From contig QKYL01000001.1 in NCBI GenBank assembly GCA_003255745.1, forward strand, positions 124,001-188,000: 64,000 nucleotides of DNA, read 5' to 3'. Position 1 is the first letter of the stretch. Each line of letters begins with the position of its first letter. The DNA comes from Paracoccus saliphilus (GTDB lineage Bacteria > Pseudomonadota > Alphaproteobacteria > Rhodobacterales > Rhodobacteraceae). A model generated the notes under the pieces. That model was not told the origin of the DNA. It did no database searches and saw nothing but the letters and a program-made list of their open reading frames with translations. Shown here one piece after another: positions 33,732-43,135 of this stretch. Both the position numbers and the translations under genes were made by a program.

Positions 33732-35102
33732 ATGACAGGTCTGGCCTTTGCCCTGCTGCTGAGTGCGTCTCTGGCAGCATACATGATCAACAGGCGGGCC
33801 GCGCTGGCGCTGCGGGATCGCGGCGAGCGGCTGCATTCGCTCGGCATGTTCCACGGGCTTTACGGCCTGTTGCTGATCCTGGTGCCGGCGGTCGTGGTGA
33901 CGATCCTGTGGATCATGTTGCAGAACGGCGTAATCAACACGCTGACGATGTCTAGTCTTCCCGACGGCGCCTTGGCCGATATGGCGAACCCCCAACTGGT
34001 CCTGTCTGAAATCCAGTCCTTGGCCCAGGGCCGCGTCTTTGGCACGCCCGAGCCGTGGAAGCTGGAGGCGGCCGAACGGATGAACGACCTGCGCGCCAAC
34101 TCGGCCTGGCTGATGGTGGCCGTGGTCGCGGCGCTCTCGGCAATTCTGCTTCTTGTTTCCCGACGCCAGGTCGCTGCTGCATTCCGCGCCCGCCAAGCGG
34201 TCGAGCGGATCGTGATGGGTCTGATGATCACCTGCTCGCTGGTGGCGGTTATCGTAACCTTTGGCATCGTCTTCTCGCTGGTCTTCGAATCGATCCGCTT
34301 CTTCCAGATGGTTCCCCTGACGGAGTTCCTGTTCGGCACCCGGTGGGAGCCGCAGATGCCGATCCGCGCCGACCAGATCGCGGCCGAGGGCGCCTTTGGC
34401 GTGCTGCCTGTTTTCTTGGGCACCCTTGTCATCACCTTTGTGGCCATCGCAATTTCGGTTCCTATCGGGCTGATGTCGGCGATCTACCTCAATGAATTCG
34501 CGGACCGGCGCTTTCGCGCCGTGGCCAAGCCGATCCTGGAACTGCTCGCCGGCATCCCCACGGTGGTCTACGGCTTCTTCGCCATCCTGACCGTCGCGCC
34601 TGCGCTGCGGGCCTGGGGGGCGGCGCTGGGCATTCCTGTGGCGCCAAACACCGCGCTGGCCGCCGGCGGCGTGATGGCGATCATGCTGATCCCATTCATC
34701 TCGTCCTTTGCCGATGATGCCTTGTCGGCAGTGCCGCGGTCGCTGCGCGACGGCGCGATCGCCTTGGGTGCCACGCGGTCTGAAACAGTGCTGAACGTGC
34801 TTTTCCCCGCAGCCATCCCCGGCATCGTGGGCGGCGTCCTGCTGGCGGTCAGCCGTGCCATTGGCGAAACGATGATCGTGGTGATGGCCGCGGGCCTGAT
34901 CGCCAAGATGACGCTGAACCCTTTGGACAGCGTGACAACGGTGACGGTTCAAATCGTGACGCTGCTGATCGGCGACACCGCTTTTGACAGCCCCAAGACG
35001 CTGGCCGCCTTCGCCCTTGGTCTGATGCTGTTCATCGTCACCCTGTTCATCAACATCCTGGCGCTGCGCATCGTGCGCAAGTACCGCGAACAATACGATT
35101 GA
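33732..35102 (+). CDS. pstC: Phosphate ABC transporter permease PstC
   Basis: The 456-residue membrane protein has two helices with a periplasmic insertion in its first 130 residues, then the six-helix permease core. The conserved EFADRRFRAVAKPILELLAGIPTVVYGF and the EAA-like loop SLRDGAIALGATRSETVLNVLFPAAIPG contact the ATPase. It is of the larger alphaproteobacterial PstC form. GAGGATCCC precedes the ATG, and pstA follows after 8 bases. Confidence 0.95.
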   Translation: MTGLAFALLLSASLAAYMINRRAALALRDRGERLHSLGMFHGLYGLLLILVPAVVVTILWIMLQNGVINTLTMSSLPDGALADMANPQLVLSEIQSLAQGRVFGTPEPWKLEAAERMNDLRANSAWLMVAVVAALSAILLLVSRRQVAAAFRARQAVERIVMGLMITCSLVAVIVTFGIVFSLVFESIRFFQMVPLTEFLFGTRWEPQMPIRADQIAAEGAFGVLPVFLGTLVITFVAIAISVPIGLMSAIYLNEFADRRFRAVAKPILELLAGIPTVVYGFFAILTVAPALRAWGAALGIPVAPNTALAAGGVMAIMLIPFISSFADDALSAVPRSLRDGAIALGATRSETVLNVLFPAAIPGIVGGVLLAVSRAIGETMIVVMAAGLIAKMTLNPLDSVTTVTVQIVTLLIGDTAFDSPKTLAAFALGLMLFIVTLFINILALRIVRKYREQYD

Positions 35103-35110
35103 GGCCTGCG

Positions 35111-36403
35111 ATGACCGATCTTCCCAACCAGCGCAGCAAGCCCGCGCCGACCTGGTCCTCGGACGAGTTCAAGGGTCGGCTGGCCCGGCGCCACCGGAAG
35201 GAGGCGGGGCTGAAGTTCCTGGGCCTGGCCGCAATCATGCTGGCCTTCCTGATGCTGGGCATTCTGCTGTGGACGCTGATCTCAGGCGGGGCGCAGGCCT
35301 TTCGGCAGACCCATGTGACGCTGGATGTGCCCGTTTCGGCAGAGATGGTGGATGCGGCCGATCCAGCCGGGGGCAACTATCGCGGCGTCATCGCCGAGGC
35401 GATGCAGGCCACCTTCCCGGAGGCCCCGCAGGAGCGGATGCGCGCGCTGTCGGGCATTGTGTCGAACGCGGCCCAGTTCGTGCTGCGCGACCGCATTGTC
35501 GAGGATCCATCCCTGATCGGCCAGACCATCCAGATCCGAGTGCCGGTGTCGGACGTCTATGACCAGCTGAAAAAGGGCAACGTGGACGAACTTTCAGACG
35601 AATCCACCCGCCGCCTCAGCGATGCGGACATCGCCGCCTTCCGCCAGCTGGAGGCCGAGGGACGGATCACGCTGCCCTTCAACTGGGCGTTGTTCACGCA
35701 GGCCGACTCCCGCTTTCCGGAATTGGCCGGCCTCAAGGGCGCGATCATCGGATCCGCCTACGCGCTGCTGGTCTGCTTCCTGATCTCGTTTCCGCTTGGC
35801 ATCGGCGCAGCGATCTATCTTGAAGAATTCGCGCCCAAGACCCGCTTCAGCGATATCATCGAGGTGAACATCAACAACCTGGCTGCCGTGCCGTCGGTCG
35901 TCTTCGGGCTGCTGGGGCTTGCGGTGTTCCTGAATTGGTTCGGAATGCAGCGTTCGGCGCCTTTCGTGGGCGGCCTGGTGCTGGCGCTGATGACGCTGCC
36001 CACGATCATCATCGCCACACGGGCGGCGCTGAAGGCCGTGCCCCCGTCGATCCGCGAAGCGGCCCTTGGCGTCGGCGCATCAAAGCAGCAGGTCGTCTTT
36101 GGCCATGTCCTGCCGCTGGCCATGCCCGGCATCCTGACCGGCACCATCATCGGCCTGGCCCAGGCCCTGGGGGAAACCGCGCCGCTGCTGCTGATCGGCA
36201 TGAACGCCTTTGTCACCTCGGCCCCCTCCACGCCCTTCGATGCGTCCACCGCCCTTCCCACCCAGATCTTCATCTGGGCCGACAGCCCCGAGCGCGGCTT
36301 TGTCGCGCGCACCTCGGCCGCGATCCTGGTCCTTCTGGGCTTTCTGGTGCTGATGAACGCCCTAGCCATCTATCTGCGCAGCAAGTTCGAGCGCCGTTGG
36401 TAA
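35111..36403 (+). CDS. pstA: Phosphate ABC transporter permease PstA
   Basis: The 430-residue permease has an N-terminal helix (about 37-60), a large periplasmic insertion (about 70-205), then the core. [17 protein letters not shown] and [27 protein letters not shown] are the ATPase-contact segments. I use the ATG at 35111; an in-frame TTG four codons earlier overlaps the pstC stop but is weaker. It forms the phosphate channel with PstC. Confidence 0.95.
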   Translation: MTDLPNQRSKPAPTWSSDEFKGRLARRHRKEAGLKFLGLAAIMLAFLMLGILLWTLISGGAQAFRQTHVTLDVPVSAEMVDAADPAGGNYRGVIAEAMQATFPEAPQERMRALSGIVSNAAQFVLRDRIVEDPSLIGQTIQIRVPVSDVYDQLKKGNVDELSDESTRRLSDADIAAFRQLEAEGRITLPFNWALFTQADSRFPELAGLKGAIIGSAYALLVCFLISFPLGIGAAIYLEEFAPKTRFSDIIEVNINNLAAVPSVVFGLLGLAVFLNWFGMQRSAPFVGGLVLALMTLPTIIIATRAALKAVPPSIREAALGVGASKQQVVFGHVLPLAMPGILTGTIIGLAQALGETAPLLLIGMNAFVTSAPSTPFDASTALPTQIFIWADSPERGFVARTSAAILVLLGFLVLMNALAIYLRSKFERRW

Positions 36404-36423
36404 TCCTGCGAGGACATCCTAAC

Positions 36424-37221
36424 ATGTATGATACGACCCGAACGGAGACCGCTGTGAGCCAGCAGGACATCAAGATCTCGGCCAGCAACGTGCAGGTCTT
36501 CTATGGCGACAAACAAGCCATCAAGGATGTGAACGTCGGCATCCTCGATAAAACCGTGACCGCCTTCATCGGCCCGTCGGGCTGTGGGAAATCGACCTTT
36601 CTGCGCTGCATCAACCGGATGAACGACACGATCGACAGCGCCAGGATCCAGGGCGAGATCCGGCTGGACGGGCAGGACATCTATGATCGGCGCGTGGACC
36701 CCGTTCAATTGCGCGCCCGCGTCGGTATGGTGTTCCAGAAGCCGAACCCCTTTCCCAAGTCGATCTATGACAACGTGGCCTATGGCCCCCGCATCCACGG
36801 GCTGGCCCGCAACAAGGCGGACCTGGATGGCATCGTCGAAGCCGCGCTGCGCGGCGCGGCCCTGTGGAACGAGGTCAAGGACCGACTGGCAGAACCGGGT
36901 ACGGGCCTGTCCGGCGGCCAGCAGCAGCGTCTGTGCATCGCCCGCGCTGTCGCGACCTCGCCCGAGGTCCTGCTGATGGACGAGCCTTGCTCGGCCCTGG
37001 ACCCGATCGCCACCAGCCAGGTCGAGGAACTGATCGACCAGCTTCGCGAACGCTATTCTGTGGTCATCGTGACGCACTCGATGCAGCAGGCCGCGCGCGT
37101 CAGCCAGAAGACCGCCTTCTTCCACCTGGGCAACCTGGTCGAATACGGCGACACCGACGACATCTTCACGCGCCCCCAGGACAGCAGGACGGAAGCCTAT
37201 ATCTCGGGCCGGATCGGCTGA
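36424..37221 (+). CDS. pstB: Phosphate ABC transporter ATPase PstB
   Basis: The 265-residue ATPase has Walker [10 protein letters not shown] (about 49-57), the Q-loop [16 protein letters not shown] unique to PstB, signature [14 protein letters not shown], and Walker [16 protein letters not shown]. It energises phosphate import on the cytoplasmic face. ATG codons at 36424 and the in-frame GTG at 36454 are both possible starts; the conserved part begins later. phoU follows after 20 bases. Confidence 0.97.
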   Translation: MYDTTRTETAVSQQDIKISASNVQVFYGDKQAIKDVNVGILDKTVTAFIGPSGCGKSTFLRCINRMNDTIDSARIQGEIRLDGQDIYDRRVDPVQLRARVGMVFQKPNPFPKSIYDNVAYGPRIHGLARNKADLDGIVEAALRGAALWNEVKDRLAEPGTGLSGGQQQRLCIARAVATSPEVLLMDEPCSALDPIATSQVEELIDQLRERYSVVIVTHSMQQAARVSQKTAFFHLGNLVEYGDTDDIFTRPQDSRTEAYISGRIG

Positions 37222-37241
37222 GGCCGTTGAAAGGACAAGAC

Positions 37242-37958
37242 ATGAACCGCGACAAGCATATCTCGTCGGCCTTTGATCGGGACCTGGAGACGATCCAGGC
37301 CATGGTGGTCAAGATGGGCGGCATGGTCGAGGCCGCGATCACCGATGCCGCGACCGCGCTGGACACCCGCGACGAGGAGCTGGCCGAGGAGGTCCGCCGC
37401 CGCGACAAGGCCATCGACGCGCTGGAGGCGCAGATCAACGAGGATGCGGCCCGGCTGATCGCGCTGCGCGCACCGACCGCGACAGACCTGCGCATGGTGC
37501 TGGCGGTGATCAAGATTTCGGCCTCGCTGGAGCGGGTGGGCGACTATTCCAAGAACATGGCCAAGCGCACCGAGGTCCTGTCGCATCTGCCGGTGATCGA
37601 AGGCGCGGGCATCGCCCTGCGCCGGATGAGCCAGGCGGTGAACAAGATGCTTCAGGACGCGCTGGACAGCTATATCCGCCGCGATGCCGACCTGGCCCAG
37701 GATGTGCGCCAGCGCGACCTGGAAGTGGACCAGATGTACAATGCCCTGTTCCGCGAGTTCCTGACCCACATGATGGAAGACCCGCGCAACATCACGCCCT
37801 GCATGCATCTGCACTTCATCGCCAAGAACGTCGAGCGGATGGGCGACCACGCCACCACCATCGCCGAGCAGGTCGTTTATCTGGTGACCGGGGAACTGCC
37901 CGACGAAGCCCGGCCCAAAAGCAACAGCGTGCCCGTCGTTCCGGCAGGCGGGGCCTGA
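37242..37958 (+). CDS. phoU: Phosphate signalling regulator PhoU
   Basis: The 238-residue all-helical protein consists of two PhoU repeats of three helices, each with the metal-cluster motif ExxxD-type segments (SASLERVGDYSKNMAKR about 88-104 and AKNVERMGDHATTIAEQ about 192-208). It links PstB activity to control of the PhoR/PhoB pair and damps phosphate uptake. AAAGGACAAG is the ribosome site. phoB starts 2 bases after its stop. Confidence 0.96.
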   Translation: MNRDKHISSAFDRDLETIQAMVVKMGGMVEAAITDAATALDTRDEELAEEVRRRDKAIDALEAQINEDAARLIALRAPTATDLRMVLAVIKISASLERVGDYSKNMAKRTEVLSHLPVIEGAGIALRRMSQAVNKMLQDALDSYIRRDADLAQDVRQRDLEVDQMYNALFREFLTHMMEDPRNITPCMHLHFIAKNVERMGDHATTIAEQVVYLVTGELPDEARPKSNSVPVVPAGGA

Positions 37959-37960
37959 TC

Positions 37961-38650
37961 ATGTCGCGTCAGGCTCCTTGCGTTCTGGTCGTCGAGGATG
38001 AGGGCGCGCAGCGCGAGGTCCTGCACTACAATCTTGAAGCCGAGGGCTTCGACGTGGTGGTCGCCGACAATGGCGAAGATGCGCTGCTGCTGGTTCAGGA
38101 AGAACAGCCTGACCTGATCGTGCTGGATTGGATGCTGCCCAAGGTCAGCGGCATCGAGGTCTGCCGGCAGGTCAAGGCCGACCCCTCGACCCGCAACATC
38201 CCGATCATCATGCTGTCTGCCCGCAGCGAAGAGGTGGACCGAGTGCGCGGCCTGGAAACCGGCGCCGATGATTACGTGGTGAAACCCTATTCCGTGGTCG
38301 AGCTGATGGCCCGCCTGCGCACCCAGCTGCGCCGGACGCGCCCCGCCACCATGGGCGAGCGGTTGACCTTTGGCGACATCATTCTGGATGCGGCCGAACA
38401 CCGCGTCTTCCGCGGCGGCCAATCCCTGCACTTGGGTCCGACCGAATTCCGGTTGCTGTCCACGCTGATGGAAAAGCCGGGCCGGGTATGGACGCGCGAA
38501 CAGCTGCTGGACCGCGTCTGGGGCCGCGACATCTATGTCGATACGCGGACCATCGATGTCCATGTGGGACGGCTGCGCAAGGCGCTGATGCAGAACGGTG
38601 GCGACAATCCGGTGCGGACGGTCCGCGGCACGGGCTATGCCTTGGGCTGA
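37961..38650 (+). CDS. phoB: Phosphate regulon response regulator PhoB
   Basis: The 229-residue OmpR-class regulator has a receiver domain (about 5-120; acidic pocket VVEDEGAQ, phospho-acceptor Asp in VLDWMLPKVSG near residue 54, Lys in DYVVKPYS). A winged-helix domain follows (about 130-229; LGPTEFRLLSTLM and the recognition region DTRTIDVHVGRLRKAL). It binds Pho boxes such as the one at 32525. The sensor kinase gene phoR is not beside it and not in the window. Confidence 0.96.
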   Translation: MSRQAPCVLVVEDEGAQREVLHYNLEAEGFDVVVADNGEDALLLVQEEQPDLIVLDWMLPKVSGIEVCRQVKADPSTRNIPIIMLSARSEEVDRVRGLETGADDYVVKPYSVVELMARLRTQLRRTRPATMGERLTFGDIILDAAEHRVFRGGQSLHLGPTEFRLLSTLMEKPGRVWTREQLLDRVWGRDIYVDTRTIDVHVGRLRKALMQNGGDNPVRTVRGTGYALG

Positions 38651-38661
38651 GGGCTGGGGCG

Positions 38662-39351
38662 TCAGGTCACCTGCGTGACCAGATCGCCCAGCCCCTCGAT
38701 CCGCACGGTCATCGTCTGACCACGCTGCACCGCGCCCACCCCTGCGGGCGTGCCGGTAAAGATCAGGTCGCCCGGCGCCAGCCTTACCAGCCGCGACAGG
38801 TGGGCGATGATCTGGGCCACGGGCCAGATCATCTGCGACAGGCAGGCGTCCTGGCGGAGCTGCCCGTCAACCTCCAAGGTGATGCGGCCCTTGTCCATCG
38901 GCCCCGTCTGGTCCACCGGATAAACCGCCCCGCAGGGTGCGGAGGCGTCAAATCCCTTGGCCATGTCCCAGGGCCGGCCCATCCGCTTGGCCTCGGCCTG
39001 AAGATCACGGCGCGTCATGTCATTACCGGCGGCATAGCCCCAGATCAGTCGTTGCGCATCCGTGGACGCGACTTGGCTGCCGCCCGCTCCCAGCGCTACG
39101 ACCAGTTCGGCCTCGAAATGCAGATCGCCGGTGGCGGGAGGATAGGCCAGGGCCGCCCCGTCGGTCAGCAGCGCATCGGCGGGTTTCGTAAAGAAGAACG
39201 GCGGTTCTCGATCGGGGTCATGGCCCATCTCTCGGGCATGGTCGGCATAGTTGCGCCCGACGCAGAAGATGCGCCGCACCGGAAAGCGGTCGGTGCTGCC
39301 ATGCACGGGCAGGGACGTGACCTGCGGCGCCGGGATGACAAAGCCGCTCAT
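38662..39351 (-). CDS. Fumarylacetoacetate hydrolase family protein
   Basis: The 229-residue protein has the FAH core: FCVGRNYADHAREMG, PFFFTKPADAL, the metal site in HFEAELVVALG (about 75-85) and the Asp of GNDMTRRDLQ, and a GDLIFTGTPAGVG loop near the C-terminus. Relatives act on beta-diketo acids, for example acylpyruvate hydrolysis or oxaloacetate decarboxylation. Its ATG overlaps the VOC-family stop as ATGA, so the two are coupled. It is convergent with phoB, 11 bases apart. Confidence 0.9.
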   Translation of the reverse strand: MSGFVIPAPQVTSLPVHGSTDRFPVRRIFCVGRNYADHAREMGHDPDREPPFFFTKPADALLTDGAALAYPPATGDLHFEAELVVALGAGGSQVASTDAQRLIWGYAAGNDMTRRDLQAEAKRMGRPWDMAKGFDASAPCGAVYPVDQTGPMDKGRITLEVDGQLRQDACLSQMIWPVAQIIAHLSRLVRLAPGDLIFTGTPAGVGAVQRGQTMTVRIEGLGDLVTQVT

Positions 39352-39761
39352 GACGCGAACAGCCCGTCGAAGTCGGCAAAGCCCTTGACCTCGATCGGAT
39401 TGCCAGCAGGGTCGAAAAAGAACATGGTGCGCTGCTCCCCCGGTTCCCCTTGGAACCGGGTCACAGGGGGAATGTCGAAAACAACCCCGTGCGATTGCAG
39501 GCGGTCCAACAGCGCCAGCCAGTCCGACAGCCGCAGCACCACCCCCAGATGCGGCATCATCACCATGTGCGGGCCCACCCGACCGGTACGCGTGGTGGTA
39601 AAGGGGGTGCCCAGATGCAACGACAGCTGGTGCCCAAAAAAGTCGAAATCGACCCATGTGTCGGTCGATCGCCCCTCGGCACAGCCCAGGACGCCGCCAT
39701 AGAACCGGCGCGCTTCGTCCAGATCCGTGACATGGATGGCCAGGTGGAACAGGGATTTCAT
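39348..39761 (-). CDS. VOC-superfamily (glyoxalase/dioxygenase fold) protein
   Basis: The 137-residue protein has two beta-alpha-beta-beta-beta halves: FHLAIHVTDLDEARRFYGGV at the start and MFFFDPAGNPIEVKGF at the end. Metal-ligand candidates are His in FHLAIHV, His in MMPHLGVVL and Glu in NPIEVK. The reaction is unknown. It is coupled with the FAH-family gene and is divergent from the ABC importer. Confidence 0.85.
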   Translation of the reverse strand: MKSLFHLAIHVTDLDEARRFYGGVLGCAEGRSTDTWVDFDFFGHQLSLHLGTPFTTTRTGRVGPHMVMMPHLGVVLRLSDWLALLDRLQSHGVVFDIPPVTRFQGEPGEQRTMFFFDPAGNPIEVKGFADFDGLFAS

Positions 39762-39838
39762 TGGGATCTCCGGTCGATGCTTCCGTCCGTTGTGCATGGC
39801 CTGCAAATGCAAAGCAAGCGGGTTGCAGCGAGACAATA

Positions 39839-39856
39839 GTGATGTAATAGCATCAC
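39839..39856 (+). promoter_or_regulatory. Inverted repeat, possible operator of the nickel/peptide-type importer
   Basis: GTGATG-TAATAG-CATCAC, a 6-6-6 inverted repeat, ends 23 bases before the binding-protein start, a position typical of a repressor site. It matches no regulator consensus I can name with confidence; Zur and NikR sites are related only loosely. Confidence 0.5.
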
Positions 39857-39879
39857 AAAAACTGTCCGGAGATTCTGCC

Positions 39880-41376
39880 ATGCGCCACTTGTTGCCTGCT
39901 GCCCTAGCCACGGTCCTTGCCGCCCCTGCCTTCGCCACGGACGGGGTGCTGGATGTCGTCGCGCCCTTCGAGATCAAGGGCGCCGATCCCTCGACTTCGG
40001 GGGCAATCTTCATCAAGATGGAACTGGCGGAAACATTGGTGAATGCCGATGCAGACGGCCGCCTCGTGCCGGGGCTGGCCACGGACTGGACCGTCTCGGA
40101 CGATGGACTGGAATGGATCTTCCGGCTGCGCCAGGGCGTCAGCTTCCATGACGGCACGCCGATGACCGCCGGCACCGTCGCCAGTGCCCTGAACCACGCA
40201 CGCGCCAAGCCGGGCCTGCTGGATACTGCGCCCATCACCGTCATTGAACCGGCAGGCGATGACCTGCGCATCACGCTGTCGGAACCCTTTGCGCCCCTGC
40301 CAGCCTTTCTGTCCGAATACCGTGCGCTGATCTATGCGCCTGCGGCCTATGACGCGGCCGGCAACGCCACGCAAGTGATCGGCACCGGCCCCTATCGCCT
40401 GACCGCGATGCAGGAGCCGCTGCGCCTGGAGGCCGAACGTTTCGACGGCTACTGGGGCGAGGCTGCCCATATCCCGCAGGTGACCTACCAGGCCGTGGGC
40501 CGGGCCGAGACGCGGGCGTTGTTGGCAGAAAGCGGCGATGCGGATTATGTCTTTACGCTGGACCCGGCCTCGGTGGCGCGGCTGGCCTCGGTTGAAACCG
40601 TTCAGGTGATGTCGGTGCCGATCCCGCGTTCGCTGCTGGTCAAGGTGAATGCGGGCCACCCGGTCCTGTCCGAACCCGATGCGCGCCGCGCCCTTAGCCT
40701 GGCGATCGATCGCGACGGGCTGGCGCAGGCGATCCTGCGCTATCCCACAGGGGCGGACCAGCTGTTGCCGCCTTCGGTGCCGGACTGGCACGTCGATGGC
40801 TTGCCGCCGCTGGCGTATGACCCCCAGGCCGCACGGGCCCTGCTGGAGGGGCTGGGCTGGACACCCGGACCCGACGGCATTCTGACGCGCGACGGCCAGC
40901 GCTTCAGCCTGGTCCTGACCACCTATCCCGACCGCCCCGAACTGCCCCTGTCGGCGGCGGTGCTTCAGCAAATGCTGGCCCAGATCGGGGTCGAGCTGAC
41001 AATTGACTCCACGAATTCGTCCGAGATCCCGGTTCGCCACGGCGATGGATCGCTGGATCTGGCGCTGCTGGCGCGAAACTTTGCGCTGGTCCCGGACCCG
41101 ATCGGCACGATCCTGACCGACTATGCGACCGGCGGGGACTGGGGCGCGATGGGCTGGAACGATGAAGGCTTTGCGACCCTGATCCGCGACCTGGCATCGG
41201 GCAAGGGCGGCCAGGCCGAGCGTGATCAGGCCATGGCCATCCTGCAGGACCAACTGCCCGTCATTCCGGTCGCCTGGTATCAGCAGACCGCCGCCGTCAG
41301 CACCCGCGTGACCGGTGCCGCTATCGACCCGTTCGAACGCAGCATCGGCCTGTCGCGGATGGACTGGACGGAATGA
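39880..41376 (+). CDS. ABC transporter substrate-binding protein, nickel/peptide family 5
   Basis: The 498-residue periplasmic protein has a signal peptide ending in PAFA (about residue 19). The family-5 fold follows: LVPGLATDWTVSDDGLEWIFRLRQGVSFHDG (about 66-95), IGTGPYRL, DYVFTLDPASVARL, and RRALSLAIDRDGLAQAIL in the second lobe. Layout resembles NikA-like and oligopeptide-binding proteins. Nickel, a metallophore complex or a small peptide are all possible. It opens an operon in which every junction is an ATGA overlap. Confidence 0.9.
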   Translation: MRHLLPAALATVLAAPAFATDGVLDVVAPFEIKGADPSTSGAIFIKMELAETLVNADADGRLVPGLATDWTVSDDGLEWIFRLRQGVSFHDGTPMTAGTVASALNHARAKPGLLDTAPITVIEPAGDDLRITLSEPFAPLPAFLSEYRALIYAPAAYDAAGNATQVIGTGPYRLTAMQEPLRLEAERFDGYWGEAAHIPQVTYQAVGRAETRALLAESGDADYVFTLDPASVARLASVETVQVMSVPIPRSLLVKVNAGHPVLSEPDARRALSLAIDRDGLAQAILRYPTGADQLLPPSVPDWHVDGLPPLAYDPQAARALLEGLGWTPGPDGILTRDGQRFSLVLTTYPDRPELPLSAAVLQQMLAQIGVELTIDSTNSSEIPVRHGDGSLDLALLARNFALVPDPIGTILTDYATGGDWGAMGWNDEGFATLIRDLASGKGGQAERDQAMAILQDQLPVIPVAWYQQTAAVSTRVTGAAIDPFERSIGLSRMDWTE

Positions 41377-42314
41377 CCTTGCGCGCCTTGGGATACCGTA
41401 TGGTCCAGGCGCTGCTGGTGGCGCTTCTGGTGGGCGGGCTGACCTTCCTGATGATGCAGGCATTGCCCGGTGACGCGGCATTCCGCATCGCCGCCGGCCG
41501 CTATGGCTATGACATGGTCAATGCGGCGGCGGCGGCGCAGGTCCGCGCAGAGCTGGGGCTGGACGGCAGCGGCTGGTCGGCCTTCGCCGCTTGGCTTGGC
41601 GACCTGCTGCGGCTGGATTTCGGCACCTCGCTGATCTCGGGGCGCCCGGTGATGGAGGAGATCCGTCACCAGCTGGGGGCGAGCCTGCAGCTGGCGGGGG
41701 TGTCGCTGGCGCTGTCGCTGCTGATCGGACCACCGCTTGGGGTCATTGCGGGGCTGCATGCAGGCGGCTGGCTTGACCGCGGCCTTCTGGTTCTGTCGGC
41801 CGCGTTGCGCGCCGTGCCGCAGTTCCTGATGGGGCTGATCCTGATCGTCACCCTGTCGATCCAGCTGGGCTGGCTGCCCGCTGCCGGTCATGGCCGCGCG
41901 GACCACCTGATCCTGCCGGCGCTGACGCTGGCCCTGGGGCTGGCCGCGATCTCGGCCCGCGTCACCCGCGACGCGATGGCCGGCGTGGCGGCGCGGCCCG
42001 ACTATGCCTTCGGGCGCTGGAAGGGGCTGTCGGAACGGCAGATGCTGCGCCGCCACGGCTTGCGCAACATCGGGGTGCCGCTGGTCACCTTTCTTGGCCT
42101 TCAGCTTGTCCTGCTGATCGAGGGCGTGGTCGTCGTCGAAGCCATCTTTGGCTGGCCCGGCATCGGGCATGCCCTGGTGCACGCGATCTTCGGGCGCGAC
42201 GTGCCGATGGTGCAGGGCACCGCGTTGCTGCTGGGTCTGGGCTTCGTGCTGCTGAACGCGTTGACCGATCTTGCTGCCCACCTGATCGACCCCAGAGGAG
42301 CCCGGACCCCATGA
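41373..42314 (+). CDS. ABC transporter permease (NikB/DppB type)
   Basis: The 313-residue six-helix permease has the N-terminal FLMMQALPGDAA of the DppB/NikB family and the EAA loop KGLSERQMLRRHGLRNIGVPL (sequence about 210-230), ending in ALTDLAAHLIDPRGARTP. It forms half of the inner-membrane channel. Its start overlaps the binding-protein stop, and its stop overlaps the next permease start. Confidence 0.93.
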   Translation: MTLRALGYRMVQALLVALLVGGLTFLMMQALPGDAAFRIAAGRYGYDMVNAAAAAQVRAELGLDGSGWSAFAAWLGDLLRLDFGTSLISGRPVMEEIRHQLGASLQLAGVSLALSLLIGPPLGVIAGLHAGGWLDRGLLVLSAALRAVPQFLMGLILIVTLSIQLGWLPAAGHGRADHLILPALTLALGLAAISARVTRDAMAGVAARPDYAFGRWKGLSERQMLRRHGLRNIGVPLVTFLGLQLVLLIEGVVVVEAIFGWPGIGHALVHAIFGRDVPMVQGTALLLGLGFVLLNALTDLAAHLIDPRGARTP

Positions 42315-43135
42315 CAATGTCCGACACGACCTTGATGCCCGTGGCGCGGCACGGTTTTGGCCGGCTGCGCTGGATCGGGCTTGTTCTTCTGACGCTGGTG
42401 GTGGGCTTTGCGCTGCTGGCCCCGGTTCTGACGTTCACCGACCCGCTGCAACAGGACCTGATGAAGGCCCTGGCCGGCCCGGATGCGGCCGCACCCTTTG
42501 GTTACGACCACTTGGGCCGGTCGCTGATGGCGCGGCTGGCCGCCGCCTTGCGGCTGTCGCTGAGCATTGCGGCAGCATCGGTGCTGACGGCCGGGATCGT
42601 CGGCGTGGGCCTTGGCGTGCTGAGCGCCTGGCGCGGGGGGTGGATCGACCGGACGCTGTGCCTGTTGGCCGACAGCGTCCTGGCCCTGCCGGGGCTGCTG
42701 ATGGTGCTGATCGTGACCGCGATCGTTGCCGACCGGCCACTGGCCTTCTGGATCGGCCTGACGCTTGTTCTGTGGATCGAGTATTTCCGCCTGACCCGCG
42801 CCACGGTCGCGCGGCAGCTGGCGGCGCCGGGGGTCCAGGCATCGCGGCTGCTGGGCTTTGGACCCGGCTATGTGTTCAGGCGGCATCTGTGGCCGGACCT
42901 CGCGCCGGTTCTGCTGACCGTGGCAGCCTTTGGCGCGGGAACTGCCATCATGACCATCGCAGCACTTGGCTTTGTCAGCGTAGGGATGCGCCCGCCCGCG
43001 CCCGAACTGGGGCTGATGATGGTCGAGCTGCTGCCCTATTACCGCGAGGCGCCGCTGGCGCTGTTCCAGCCGGTGATCGCGATCTTCCTGACGATCCTGG
43101 CCCTGAACCTGCTTGCCCAAGGTGGCCGCCGATGA
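42311..43135 (+). CDS. ABC transporter permease (NikC/DppC type)
   Basis: The 274-residue permease begins with one helix (about 20-40). A periplasmic DPLQQDLMKALAGPD stretch and the FGYDHLGRSLMARL block typical of DppC/NikC proteins follow, then five helices. The ATPase-contact loop reads ASRLLGFGPGYVFRRHLWP. Two ATG codons (42311, 42317) are possible; the first overlaps the previous stop as ATGA. Confidence 0.93.
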   Translation: MTMSDTTLMPVARHGFGRLRWIGLVLLTLVVGFALLAPVLTFTDPLQQDLMKALAGPDAAAPFGYDHLGRSLMARLAAALRLSLSIAAASVLTAGIVGVGLGVLSAWRGGWIDRTLCLLADSVLALPGLLMVLIVTAIVADRPLAFWIGLTLVLWIEYFRLTRATVARQLAAPGVQASRLLGFGPGYVFRRHLWPDLAPVLLTVAAFGAGTAIMTIAALGFVSVGMRPPAPELGLMMVELLPYYREAPLALFQPVIAIFLTILALNLLAQGGRR

